Shown here: positions 53,700 to 61,597 of the stretch, in pieces
How the letters are laid out: each line of letters begins with the position of its first letter
Position numbering within the stretch: position 1 is the first letter of the stretch
From: an uncultured Bacteroidales bacterium
GTDB lineage: Bacteria > Bacteroidota > Bacteroidia > Bacteroidales > UBA932
Length of the DNA stretch: 64,000 nt
Reading direction: 5' to 3'
NCBI GenBank assembly: GCA_946406275.1
Contig: CAMJJZ010000001.1
Coordinates: 3,162 to 67,161 of the forward strand
Program-made: the position numbers and the translations under genes
The notes under the pieces: model-generated
What the model saw: the letters and a program-made list of their open reading frames with translations, nothing else
Database searches by the model: none
Told to the model about the DNA's origin: nothing

Positions 53700-53714
53700 A
53701 CCTATGCACGCATT

Positions 53715-55556
53715 TTAAAATGCCGGGGCGGGGTCGCCGTTCTGGACAGCCTTGGAAAGAGTGCGGACTTTTTCACGCATTGAGGCTGCTTCTTTTACCA
53801 TGCTGCTTTTGAGTGACGATATGGCGGCATCTGCGGCAGCGGCATACTCCGGGTGCGATTTCCTGATGCAGTTCAGCTTTTCCGTGTTGCGCATTCCCTC
53901 ACATAACTTCTCGAAACGCGGGGTGCTCTGTGCCTTCATATCCGGAGAATCCCTGAAGTCCGGATAAATCAGATAGCAGTCTCCGGGATAACAAGTTGTA
54001 TGGAGCGTCCCGAAGATGGGCTCTTCGTCATACTTGTTGAGGGCCCAGCGCATAACTCCGTCCATCCCGTATTTCTTGGCCTCATACACGGCATAAGCCG
54101 CTTCTGCAGGCTGGTTGGTGGACGACATCTTTCCGCTGCCACAGGAATACAGTGTGGTCTGAAGGCCTTTTGCCCTCCTGCTTTCGGCCAGGGATTTTGC
54201 ATCTGACGGCCGGGCATTTTCCCAGATTGATACATCGTACATCCGGTCATACAAAGGCTCCACTTCCTTGCCGTTCACGGCGCCGCCCACCTTCAGTTGT
54301 ACCCCCTTGGAGTTGGTAATGCCTTCGGCCGCTTCCACCAGCGCCAGTGTTACGTCGTATAGACGCTCGTCCATATAAAGGACGGCCATATCAAACCAGC
54401 CCTTTTCTTCCAGATGGGCGGCAAGGTCTGTGAGGAAGGCGTGCGTTGTTGTTCTCCAGCGTTCTTCCCAAGGCTGTGCGCTTAGTTTGTTGGTTACCTC
54501 TCCGGTTGCCTCGTCAAGGTATACGAAGCCCCAACCCACTCCGGTGTGATAGAACAGGTCTATCTGCCTGTTTATTCCGTGCTTGAGGTTGAGCTCCACA
54601 TAATAGTCCATATCCGTGTAGTCCCACTCATAGGTGCCGTCCGTCTTCAGTTTCCACTTTATCATAGATGGCGTGGCACACGGCAAACGGCTGTTGTCCG
54701 GTCCTTCAACCGTCTGTACGCTTATTGCGTTGCCGCCGGCCTTGTGGTATAGTTCGAGTTCGCTTTCCAGCCCTGCTTGATACTTGGGATCCAGCCGTAC
54801 ATAATACAGGGAGAAAGGATTGGTATCCTGCCTTTCCGGCGTAGTGAATTTGAAATACTCCACATTTGTCTTTCCGGAGTAGTAACGGTTGGAGGCGAAA
54901 GGCGTTTCCCACAGGTCAAGGAAGGTCTCCCAATCCTCCGGGTCTGGCAGCGTGAAGTTGAATACCTCAAGCTCGTACTTGAAGACCACCAGGGGAGTGC
55001 CGCCAGAAACCAGTGACAATTCTCCCTTGTACATACCTGCCGGAGTACTTTCGGGAACATAAATGTCCACCCAGGCTGAATACAGTTTCCCCGCTTCAAA
55101 ATCAATGGTTGTGTTGCGGGTGATTATGTCATATATGTCATAGTCTATATTCGGGTAGGCCTCCGACTTGGAGTGGACTGCATGCAGCCATCCCGCCGAT
55201 ACATTATCCTTGGAGATAACTGCACCGTTTTCACTTGCAAAATCAGATATCTTGATACTGACTCCGGGGAAGCCCTCTTCCAGGGTGAGTATGTCCAACC
55301 TGCTGCCCGCGTGGTCGTTTTTCCAAGCGCTGCCCTGCCATAGGCGGCTCTCTTTATAGACTCCTGCCGATGCGGTGGACAATACCCTGTTGTACTGCTT
55401 AGGGTCCAGCAACTGGTCTCCATCAGTTACCATAGCCCATACTGCTGATTCTTCCGTCTCTGGCCCGGGGACCGGCTCCGGGTTCTCACCTTCTTTTACA
55501 GGGGCGCACCTGCAAGAAACCAGAAGCGACAAAAAGAGAATGCCGATATACTTCAT
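53715..55556 (-). CDS. GH123/DUF4091 glycosidase lipoprotein, probable beta-N-acetylgalactosaminidase
   Basis: A 613-residue lipoprotein (lipobox Cys15) with a Pro/Glu linker, a GH123 N-terminal beta domain (about 60-200, with VDIYVPESTPAGMYKGELSL at 163-182) and a TIM barrel. The catalytic Asp396-Glu397 pair lies in VLYMDERLYD, where GH123 enzymes use neighbouring-group participation by the N-acetyl group. Known GH123 enzymes release beta-GalNAc, including from glycosphingolipids. It is the last gene of GH27-phosphoesterase-GH123, directly before the AT-rich island. Confidence 0.85.
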   Translation of the reverse strand: MKYIGILFLSLLVSCRCAPVKEGENPEPVPGPETEESAVWAMVTDGDQLLDPKQYNRVLSTASAGVYKESRLWQGSAWKNDHAGSRLDILTLEEGFPGVSIKISDFASENGAVISKDNVSAGWLHAVHSKSEAYPNIDYDIYDIITRNTTIDFEAGKLYSAWVDIYVPESTPAGMYKGELSLVSGGTPLVVFKYELEVFNFTLPDPEDWETFLDLWETPFASNRYYSGKTNVEYFKFTTPERQDTNPFSLYYVRLDPKYQAGLESELELYHKAGGNAISVQTVEGPDNSRLPCATPSMIKWKLKTDGTYEWDYTDMDYYVELNLKHGINRQIDLFYHTGVGWGFVYLDEATGEVTNKLSAQPWEERWRTTTHAFLTDLAAHLEEKGWFDMAVLYMDERLYDVTLALVEAAEGITNSKGVQLKVGGAVNGKEVEPLYDRMYDVSIWENARPSDAKSLAESRRAKGLQTTLYSCGSGKMSSTNQPAEAAYAVYEAKKYGMDGVMRWALNKYDEEPIFGTLHTTCYPGDCYLIYPDFRDSPDMKAQSTPRFEKLCEGMRNTEKLNCIRKSHPEYAAAADAAISSLKSSMVKEAASMREKVRTLSKAVQNGDPAPAF

Positions 55557-55570
55557 ATTAAGGTAGACGA

Positions 55571-56911
55571 TTATCTTTTATGGCGGCGAGGGCCGAATGT
55601 ATGCTCCCCGCACACAGTTCCGTTATAAGCGTTGTGCACGGTGATATGAAGCGCACCCGCCTTGACTTCTCCCTCTATGACCGTAGGGAAACTGCTGTCG
55701 TTCAATGAGCATCCGCCGCCCACTATCTGGGCCCAGCCCTGGCCGGTGTCCGACGCCGGATCAAAGCGGTAACGGTGCTGATGGGCTGTTATGAGCACCT
55801 GGCAGCCCGCTTTCTGAAGTATGGGGCCCCAGAGGCGGGAACAGGTTCTCTGCCACGCAGCCCAGTTGTGCTTGTAGCCGGGAGCGGTGTCCGCCGGAGC
55901 TATGTCTCCGGGATTCTCGTCCGGACGGGGATCGAAAAGCGGGATATGACAGAACGCAACCAGATATGGGGCCGATGAAATGTCTTTCCGTTTGAGCGTA
56001 TCCCTCAGCCATACGGCCTGGGCTTCCCTGTACGGGCCGCTGTTGAAGAGCCCGGCAAATATGGGGTTTGAATCCAGTTTGTCCTCTGCGGTATCAAGGC
56101 CGATGAGGGCCACATCACCCATCCTTACGGCGAAGTTCCTGCCCAGATCCCAATCCCGGGAGGGACGCTCTTCCGGCTGCCGGTACATCCACACGTTTTC
56201 CAGGTGCCGGTTTGCCCAACCACGGTTGTCGTGGTTGCCCGGACAGAAGAAATAAGGAATGCGGGCGCCGTAGTCCGTACGCTCAATTTCCGGCTGCAGG
56301 AATATCTTCATCTGAGCCTCAATGGTCTCTTCCGTGTTGGAGGCATCTCCGTTCCATATGACGCAGGACGGAGCAATCTGCTGCACTTTTTCTATTGCCC
56401 TGGAGAAAACATCCCACTGTACGTGGGTGTCATTGATTACACAGAAATGGGCACGGGCCTTCTTTCCAGCAGTGGTGAATGAATACACTGTGGGGTCTTC
56501 CTCATTGCCGATGATTTTCATATCATAGCCGCCTCCGTAGTGGATGCGGTCTGCCCCGATGCGGTAATAATAGGTGGTGGCCGGCTTGAGGCCGGTGAGA
56601 CGGACCTGGATAACCTTGTCCGATATATCGCAGAGCCGGTAGCCGCCGCACTTGACCTTCCTGGCATCACTCAGGTCCGGTTTTTCTCCTACCAGCACAT
56701 AGCCGTTGGCCAGGGCGCTTACGGCAAATGCAACGCCCATGGAAGTTTCTGCATAGTTCTCAAGCAGCGGGGCCGATGCAATCAGTCTGCCGGATTCCTC
56801 GGCCTTGGGTGCCGGAGTCTGTTCCGGAAACTCAAGCGCCTTTGCAAGGGGAGCTGATCCGGCCGCAAGTGCAATGGCGGCCGATCCTTTTAGAAAGTCC
56901 CTTCTTTTCAT
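55571..56911 (-). CDS. Tat-exported metallophosphoesterase with fibronectin-like N-domain
   Basis: A 446-residue protein with a twin-arginine signal (MKRRDFLKGSAAIALAAG), so it folds in the cytoplasm before export. A fibronectin-type domain (about 55-147) precedes a calcineurin-like core: NDTH (160-163), NGDAS (187-191), GNHDNRG (225-231), CHIPLFD and ITAHQHRY. This is close to purple acid phosphatase layout and implies a two-metal centre. It would remove phosphate from an exported substrate, perhaps phosphorylated glycans given GH27 and GH123 on either side. Gaps of 14 and 3 bases place it in their operon. Confidence 0.87.
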   Translation of the reverse strand: MKRRDFLKGSAAIALAAGSAPLAKALEFPEQTPAPKAEESGRLIASAPLLENYAETSMGVAFAVSALANGYVLVGEKPDLSDARKVKCGGYRLCDISDKVIQVRLTGLKPATTYYYRIGADRIHYGGGYDMKIIGNEEDPTVYSFTTAGKKARAHFCVINDTHVQWDVFSRAIEKVQQIAPSCVIWNGDASNTEETIEAQMKIFLQPEIERTDYGARIPYFFCPGNHDNRGWANRHLENVWMYRQPEERPSRDWDLGRNFAVRMGDVALIGLDTAEDKLDSNPIFAGLFNSGPYREAQAVWLRDTLKRKDISSAPYLVAFCHIPLFDPRPDENPGDIAPADTAPGYKHNWAAWQRTCSRLWGPILQKAGCQVLITAHQHRYRFDPASDTGQGWAQIVGGGCSLNDSSFPTVIEGEVKAGALHITVHNAYNGTVCGEHTFGPRRHKR

Positions 56912-56914
56912 CTC

Positions 56915-58228
56915 TTACTTGATTCTGAGTACCCTGCAGCCGTGGGATGGAATCCCTTCCAGTTTCACTTCTCCGGAGATTTTGAACTCATCCCCGCTCC
57001 ATAGATCCTTGGCCTTTCCTTTCCCGTTAAGGCCTATGTCCGCAAGGGATACTGTGATGTCCCGGGGCTCTTTGGACAAGTTGAACACCGCCGTGTATAC
57101 GCCGCCGCCCGGAGCATCTGAAACCACTACGAGTTCCTCCTTGTCCCGGCGAAGTTGCCTGGGCGAGCTGCCCTTCTGGTTCATCCGGATAATATCGGCA
57201 TTGGTGAGCATTTTAAGTGTTTCTGGATCCATAGAAAGGATGTCGCCTCCAAAAATGAGAGGGGAACGCACTATGGAGAAGAAACTCATTGTAGAGAGTT
57301 GCTCGTCGGGAGTAAGCCTTGTCTGCCTTGGAGGATTGTTGGAACCTCTGACGTTCAGTCTGCCAAGCGGAAGCATATCACAGTCCGGCCAGCAGCCTTC
57401 TCCGATATATGGATACCATTTCTCGTGGACTTCCATGATATGCTCTATCTGGAACCAGTGGTCCCATACGTCATTTACTGTGCGCCACATATTGGCGTGG
57501 GCCTTAAGATGCGCGGCGGCCTCCACCGGAGTTTCTCCCGGTGAAGTGCTCAGGACCATAGGACGGCCGCAGGCCTCGATGGCATTCCGTATGAGTTCCA
57601 CCTCGTCGTCGTGGTAGTAGGGGGCCGACAGGTCGTCGTACTTCACAAAGTCCACGCCCCACTGGGCATAAAGCTCAAAGATGGAGTTGTAGTATTCCTG
57701 TGCGCCCGGCCGGGATGCCTCTACGGTAAGGCAGCCGTCGCTCCATTGGCATAGGTTCCGATCCGATGCAATCATATCGGCGGTTATTCCGGGAGCGCCC
57801 TTGATTGGAACCTTCTGCTCCACCATCCACCTTGGGATGCCTCTCATCTTGTGGAGGCCGAACTTCATACCTTTGGAGTGGACATAATCGGCAAGAGGTT
57901 TGAATCCCTGCCAGTTGGCCGATGAAGGGAAACGGTTGATGGCCGGATATTCCCGTCCATATTCGTCTTTTATGCGCGGGATGCTGTCCGTAAGGGGAGA
58001 ATTCCACGCTCCGTCTATCACCACGTACTCCCAGCCCAGAGGCAGAAGATTTTCTGCCATATAATCTGTTATATCCCTGATTTCCTGCTCATTTACCGTA
58101 ACGCCATAAGCGTCCCAACTGTTCCATCCCATTGGAGGAGTAGGGGTGAGATCATGAAAATCTCCGGTCTTGTGCCCGCAGGCTAAAAGAGGCAGAAGAA
58201 CAAACAGTGTGGTTAGTGTCTTATTCAT
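56915..58228 (-). CDS. GH27 family alpha-galactosidase-like lipoprotein
   Basis: A 437-residue lipoprotein (lipobox Cys17). The family opening PPMGWNSWDAYG is at 31-42. The nucleophile is Asp198 in DFVKYDDL and the acid/base is probably Asp253 in WRTVNDVWDHW. A C-terminal beta domain follows (about 350-437). GH27 covers alpha-galactosidases and alpha-N-acetylgalactosaminidases (also arabinopyranosidases), so removal of terminal alpha-Gal or alpha-GalNAc is expected. It is the first gene of the GH27-phosphoesterase-GH123 unit. Confidence 0.9.
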   Translation of the reverse strand: MNKTLTTLFVLLPLLACGHKTGDFHDLTPTPPMGWNSWDAYGVTVNEQEIRDITDYMAENLLPLGWEYVVIDGAWNSPLTDSIPRIKDEYGREYPAINRFPSSANWQGFKPLADYVHSKGMKFGLHKMRGIPRWMVEQKVPIKGAPGITADMIASDRNLCQWSDGCLTVEASRPGAQEYYNSIFELYAQWGVDFVKYDDLSAPYYHDDEVELIRNAIEACGRPMVLSTSPGETPVEAAAHLKAHANMWRTVNDVWDHWFQIEHIMEVHEKWYPYIGEGCWPDCDMLPLGRLNVRGSNNPPRQTRLTPDEQLSTMSFFSIVRSPLIFGGDILSMDPETLKMLTNADIIRMNQKGSSPRQLRRDKEELVVVSDAPGGGVYTAVFNLSKEPRDITVSLADIGLNGKGKAKDLWSGDEFKISGEVKLEGIPSHGCRVLRIK

Positions 58229-58246
58229 ATGTGTGGCTATTTACCA

Positions 58247-58254
58247 CAAATATA
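58247..58254 (-). promoter_or_regulatory. Bacteroidota -7 element (TATATTTG, minus strand) for GH27
   Basis: The minus strand reads TATATTTG, 18 bases upstream of the GH27 start and directly after the T-run of the previous operon's terminator, a compact terminator-promoter junction. Confidence 0.5.
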
Positions 58255-58279
58255 CAAAAAAAGGCTGACTAAGTCAGCC
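58254..58279 (-). terminator. Intrinsic terminator of the SusC5-SusD5 operon
   Basis: GGCTGAC (58263-58269) pairs with GTCAGCC (58273-58279) around a 3-nt loop. Seven T follow on the minus strand. It lies 22 bases past the stop of the 58302 gene. Confidence 0.88.
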
Positions 58280-58301
58280 TCTTGATTTATGTTGCAAACG
58301 G

Positions 58302-59894
58302 CTATTTGTTGAAATTGGCCAGATCGGGGAATTCGTACCGGTAAAGGTATGAAGTCTCGCCGTAGTCGTCTCCTACCCAGATGCATTTGTTGATCTGGTC
58401 TACGCAGACGGATTCCGGATTCGATCCTGCAACGGGATAGGCGCCAAGATAGTCCATCCTCACGGAATATTTGCCTTCTCCGTCTACGGAATGGTCAATG
58501 TCATAGACAAAAACCTTCTTGTTTTCCGAGTCTATGATCCACAGCCAGCCGGTAAGGGGATCGTAGCTGAGGCCGGCAATCTCCGATACACGGCTCTTGT
58601 CGTAAAGCTTGGTTTCCCACAGTACCTTTTTGGCATTGATGTCACAGAGGAAAAGGTGTGAATTGGACTGGGCGCCGGCAAATACCATTCCTTCCTTGTA
58701 GTAGGTAAGGCCCTCGATGCCCGAATTGCCGTAGCCTGCACATGCTTCCAGAGACATCAAGGTGGAGTACCTGGTGTTGAAATCAGGCGCCTTTATGATG
58801 CCTACGCCATCAGGCTCCATGCCAAGCAAAAGGTCATGAGTGTCCGTATTGATGGAAACGTCCTCTGCGTCACCGCCGCAGTGATACTGGGAAATGACTT
58901 CTCCGGTTAGTGTGAGGCGGCCAAGTTCACCGTCGTCACCGAGACCCCAGATGAAAGTGCCGTCTTCGCTGATGCGTACGCCTGAAAGTTCATTGAACTG
59001 GACGGTATACTTTGTCTGTTCCCCCTGCCTGGGCATTCTTGGAGGAAGGCCATTGTAGGCCTCAAGGTATGTTGTGATGTTGCCCAGATCCAGATTCTCT
59101 CCAACCTTGAGGGTCCTGCCATAGATCGAGGTAAAGGATGCAGTCCAGGAATCTCCCTTGGCAAGGTAAATGGTGAAGCCTTTGGCAAACGGGAAGTCTC
59201 CTGGGAAGTATATCTGAGCCTTGCCGGAAACGATGCTGCCGTAGCGGAAAGGATATCCGTCGTTCTGCTTGTAATTGAACTTGGTGGTCTGGGAACTGTA
59301 TTCAGACTCGAAACGGGTTATGCATATACCCTCACGGTCTGTAGAACAGATTGCCCAGTTGTCATAATCTCCGTCCACGGAGAACGAGATCATGGAAGAC
59401 ACATCCGTGAAAGTGAAAGTATCGTCCTTCAGATAAGCCTGGGTAAGGAGGTCTTCACACTTTTCGAAAGTGGTCTTGATCTTGAGTACGCCCTTGTAAA
59501 GATATACGGATTCCGCAGGCCAGGCGGCATAGAGGCCGTCGGGGTCGAAGGGAGCCTCCGTAACGGAGCTGAGATTGCCCGTGGCGGTCTTGCCGTCGGC
59601 GGAGATGTCTCCGGCCGCAAGGGTGACGATTTCCGCGGAAGTTCCCAGGTTACCGTGAACGTAAATCTGGTCTCCGGCTTTCCAGGTACCTTTTAGGGGC
59701 GATGCCACAAACTTGTAGGTTCCGGGCTGGGGGCCAGTGGGCGTCTCCGTGTTGCCGTTCTGCCCATTGTTGTTCTCTTCCGGCTTCTGCTGTTCCTCAT
59801 TGTTCTGCTCCGGCTCCGGATCCTGTTCGCAGGACCATGCAGTGAAGCTAAAAGCAAGAGCGGCAAGAAGTAGTATGCTGGTAAATCTCTTCAT
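58302..59894 (-). CDS. Fimbrillin-like N-domain fused to SdiA-regulated-type beta-propeller, lipoprotein
   Basis: A 530-residue lipoprotein (lipobox Cys22) with an Asn/Gln/Glu/Pro linker (23-58). The N-terminal beta domain carries GTWKAGDQIYVHG, the same W-x-x-GD-x-I-x-V marker as the 21319 and 28779 proteins. The C-terminal half (about 295-525) has blades with FNELSGVRISEDG, GIEGLTYYKEG, EIAGLSYDPLTGWLWIID and NPESVCVDQINKCIWVGDD, typical of SdiA-regulated six-bladed propellers. No catalytic role is evident; surface binding of a glycan or protein is the best guess. It ends the SusC5 operon. Confidence 0.72.
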   Translation of the reverse strand: MKRFTSILLLAALAFSFTAWSCEQDPEPEQNNEEQQKPEENNNGQNGNTETPTGPQPGTYKFVASPLKGTWKAGDQIYVHGNLGTSAEIVTLAAGDISADGKTATGNLSSVTEAPFDPDGLYAAWPAESVYLYKGVLKIKTTFEKCEDLLTQAYLKDDTFTFTDVSSMISFSVDGDYDNWAICSTDREGICITRFESEYSSQTTKFNYKQNDGYPFRYGSIVSGKAQIYFPGDFPFAKGFTIYLAKGDSWTASFTSIYGRTLKVGENLDLGNITTYLEAYNGLPPRMPRQGEQTKYTVQFNELSGVRISEDGTFIWGLGDDGELGRLTLTGEVISQYHCGGDAEDVSINTDTHDLLLGMEPDGVGIIKAPDFNTRYSTLMSLEACAGYGNSGIEGLTYYKEGMVFAGAQSNSHLFLCDINAKKVLWETKLYDKSRVSEIAGLSYDPLTGWLWIIDSENKKVFVYDIDHSVDGEGKYSVRMDYLGAYPVAGSNPESVCVDQINKCIWVGDDYGETSYLYRYEFPDLANFNK

Positions 59895-59902
59895 AAGCCT
59901 GA

Positions 59903-61582
59903 TTATTGAACTTCGAACAGCAGGTTGTAACCGGTCTTGGATTCAAACACGCCGGTGTTTGCAAGGGCTATGCTGTAGTCTGCACGGCCGGGGAGCAGGG
60001 GATCGGAGAGCTCCAGATAGAGCTTACCCTTGTCCGTAGAGGGTGTGAAGTAACTGACAACGCAGTTGTAGCCGCTGTGCCAGGTACGGGGATCGTAACC
60101 CAGCATGCTCCTGACAATTTTTCCGTCCGATCCTTTCCAGACCAGCCAGGCCTCGCGGGGGTTCATGGGAGCCGCATAGCCTTTGTTGTTGAAGCGGATG
60201 GTAACCTTGCAGGGCTTTCCGGCTTCTACGGCCTCGTAGTGAACGTCCTGGAGTACAAGGCGGTATCCAAGGTTCCGCTCAATCTCATCGAAGCAGCCCT
60301 GTGTCTTCCAACGGGAAAGCACGTCCTGGTTGTAACCGTCGTGGAGATAAGTCCAGTGGTAGTCGGCCAGGTCTTTGAGGGTCTGCTCGCACAGGCAGTA
60401 CTCCGACACTGCGCAGGTTTCGCCGCCCATGATGGTGTAGCGGGTATCGGCCATCCAGAACAGGCGGGCGTTGTCGTCGTCGAAGGTGCCGCGGTCGTTC
60501 TTATCGGCGCCGAAGCAGTCGTTGTGACCGGCAAGGCGGGAAACAACTGAACCGTCGTGAGCGGTTACCGCAGTGATGGTGTCTTTCACGGACAGGTTGT
60601 ACATCTTCATCTTGAAGGTAGGTGTACGGAGCTCAATCTGGCGCGATGCGGGAAGGGCATCCAGAAGGGCGTCGGTGAGCTGCTTGCGGGGTTTGTAGTC
60701 ATTTGCCGACTTGGGGCTGAAGCCAAAGTGGCTGGTGTAATACCATTCACCCCATACGCCCACGAAGCCTGCCTGGAGCACGAAGATCACGTCCTCGTAT
60801 TTCTGCAGGGTGGGCTTGAGCTGCTCCACGTGCTTGAGGACGATGTCCACCTCGGCGTCCTTCTCATCGGCCTTCTCGTCCTGAGTGTAGGCGAAACGGA
60901 CGATGGCCTTTGCGCCGCCTTCACGGATGGCGTCCAGGCTGGACTGGACCAGCTTGACGTATTTGGCAGAAAGGTTGCTGCCGATGTAGTCCGTGAGGTA
61001 GAATTCCAGCAGCATGAGGCTGTGGCCGGTGGTACGGCGGGCTTTCACGTCTCCTGCCCCGATAGGGCTTTCGGAGTCCTTGTGCACCTCGTGGGTGGCA
61101 TAAAGGCCTCTTTCCGGATTCACCAGGGTAGCGGTGGTCTCCGAGTAGGTCACCTCAGTTCCGGATACGGAATCGTTGGCGCCGGGGAGGGCGCTTGCCC
61201 CCATTCCCTTTACCTGGATGGCAATGTCCTTGGCCGCCGCAGTATACTCTTTGGTGGCATCCTGATTTATGGACACGTTCACCTTCACGTCATTTACCGA
61301 CAGGACGGATACCTTGTATTCGTTGTTTCCAAGGGCCTCTACGCCGGCAAAGGCCGGTTTGTCTGCCTTTACGCGGAGGGCGCCGTCCGACTTTGTGGAA
61401 ATCTGGAGCGTCACGGACGTTCCGGACTGGAGGGCGTCCGAGGGGGCTCCGCTTACGGTGAGTTCAGGGTCTGCCAGTTCCTTCTTGGGTTCCGGAGTGG
61501 GGTTGACTTTGTTGTCTTCTCCACAGGCGGCGGCAAGAAGTAGCGTGGCTGCAAGGGGGACGATATAAAACAGTTTTTTCAT
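59903..61582 (-). CDS. DUF4874/DUF4832 lipoprotein with extra Ig-like N-domain, candidate glycosidase
   Basis: A 559-residue lipoprotein (lipobox Cys20). An extra Ig-like beta domain (about 38-126) precedes NPERGLY (155-161). The barrel has LQAGFVGVWGEWYY (Glu279), GHNDCFGAD (352-360) and IMGGETCAV (Glu388); spacing is 109. It is closest to the 16303 protein, sharing GVWGEWYYT and KMKMY. The added domain is probably a binding or spacer module. It follows SusD5 by 15 bases and leads into the propeller gene 8 bases later. Confidence 0.8.
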   Translation of the reverse strand: MKKLFYIVPLAATLLLAAACGEDNKVNPTPEPKKELADPELTVSGAPSDALQSGTSVTLQISTKSDGALRVKADKPAFAGVEALGNNEYKVSVLSVNDVKVNVSINQDATKEYTAAAKDIAIQVKGMGASALPGANDSVSGTEVTYSETTATLVNPERGLYATHEVHKDSESPIGAGDVKARRTTGHSLMLLEFYLTDYIGSNLSAKYVKLVQSSLDAIREGGAKAIVRFAYTQDEKADEKDAEVDIVLKHVEQLKPTLQKYEDVIFVLQAGFVGVWGEWYYTSHFGFSPKSANDYKPRKQLTDALLDALPASRQIELRTPTFKMKMYNLSVKDTITAVTAHDGSVVSRLAGHNDCFGADKNDRGTFDDDNARLFWMADTRYTIMGGETCAVSEYCLCEQTLKDLADYHWTYLHDGYNQDVLSRWKTQGCFDEIERNLGYRLVLQDVHYEAVEAGKPCKVTIRFNNKGYAAPMNPREAWLVWKGSDGKIVRSMLGYDPRTWHSGYNCVVSYFTPSTDKGKLYLELSDPLLPGRADYSIALANTGVFESKTGYNLLFEVQ

Positions 61583-61597
61583 AGGGAAGTGGGTTTA

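Noticed and set aside
47216..53714. Transposon or integron origin for the duplicated island
   Set aside because: No transposase or integrase reading frame, no terminal inverted repeats and no attC-like structures were seen; the 27-bp repeats are direct and lie between genes.
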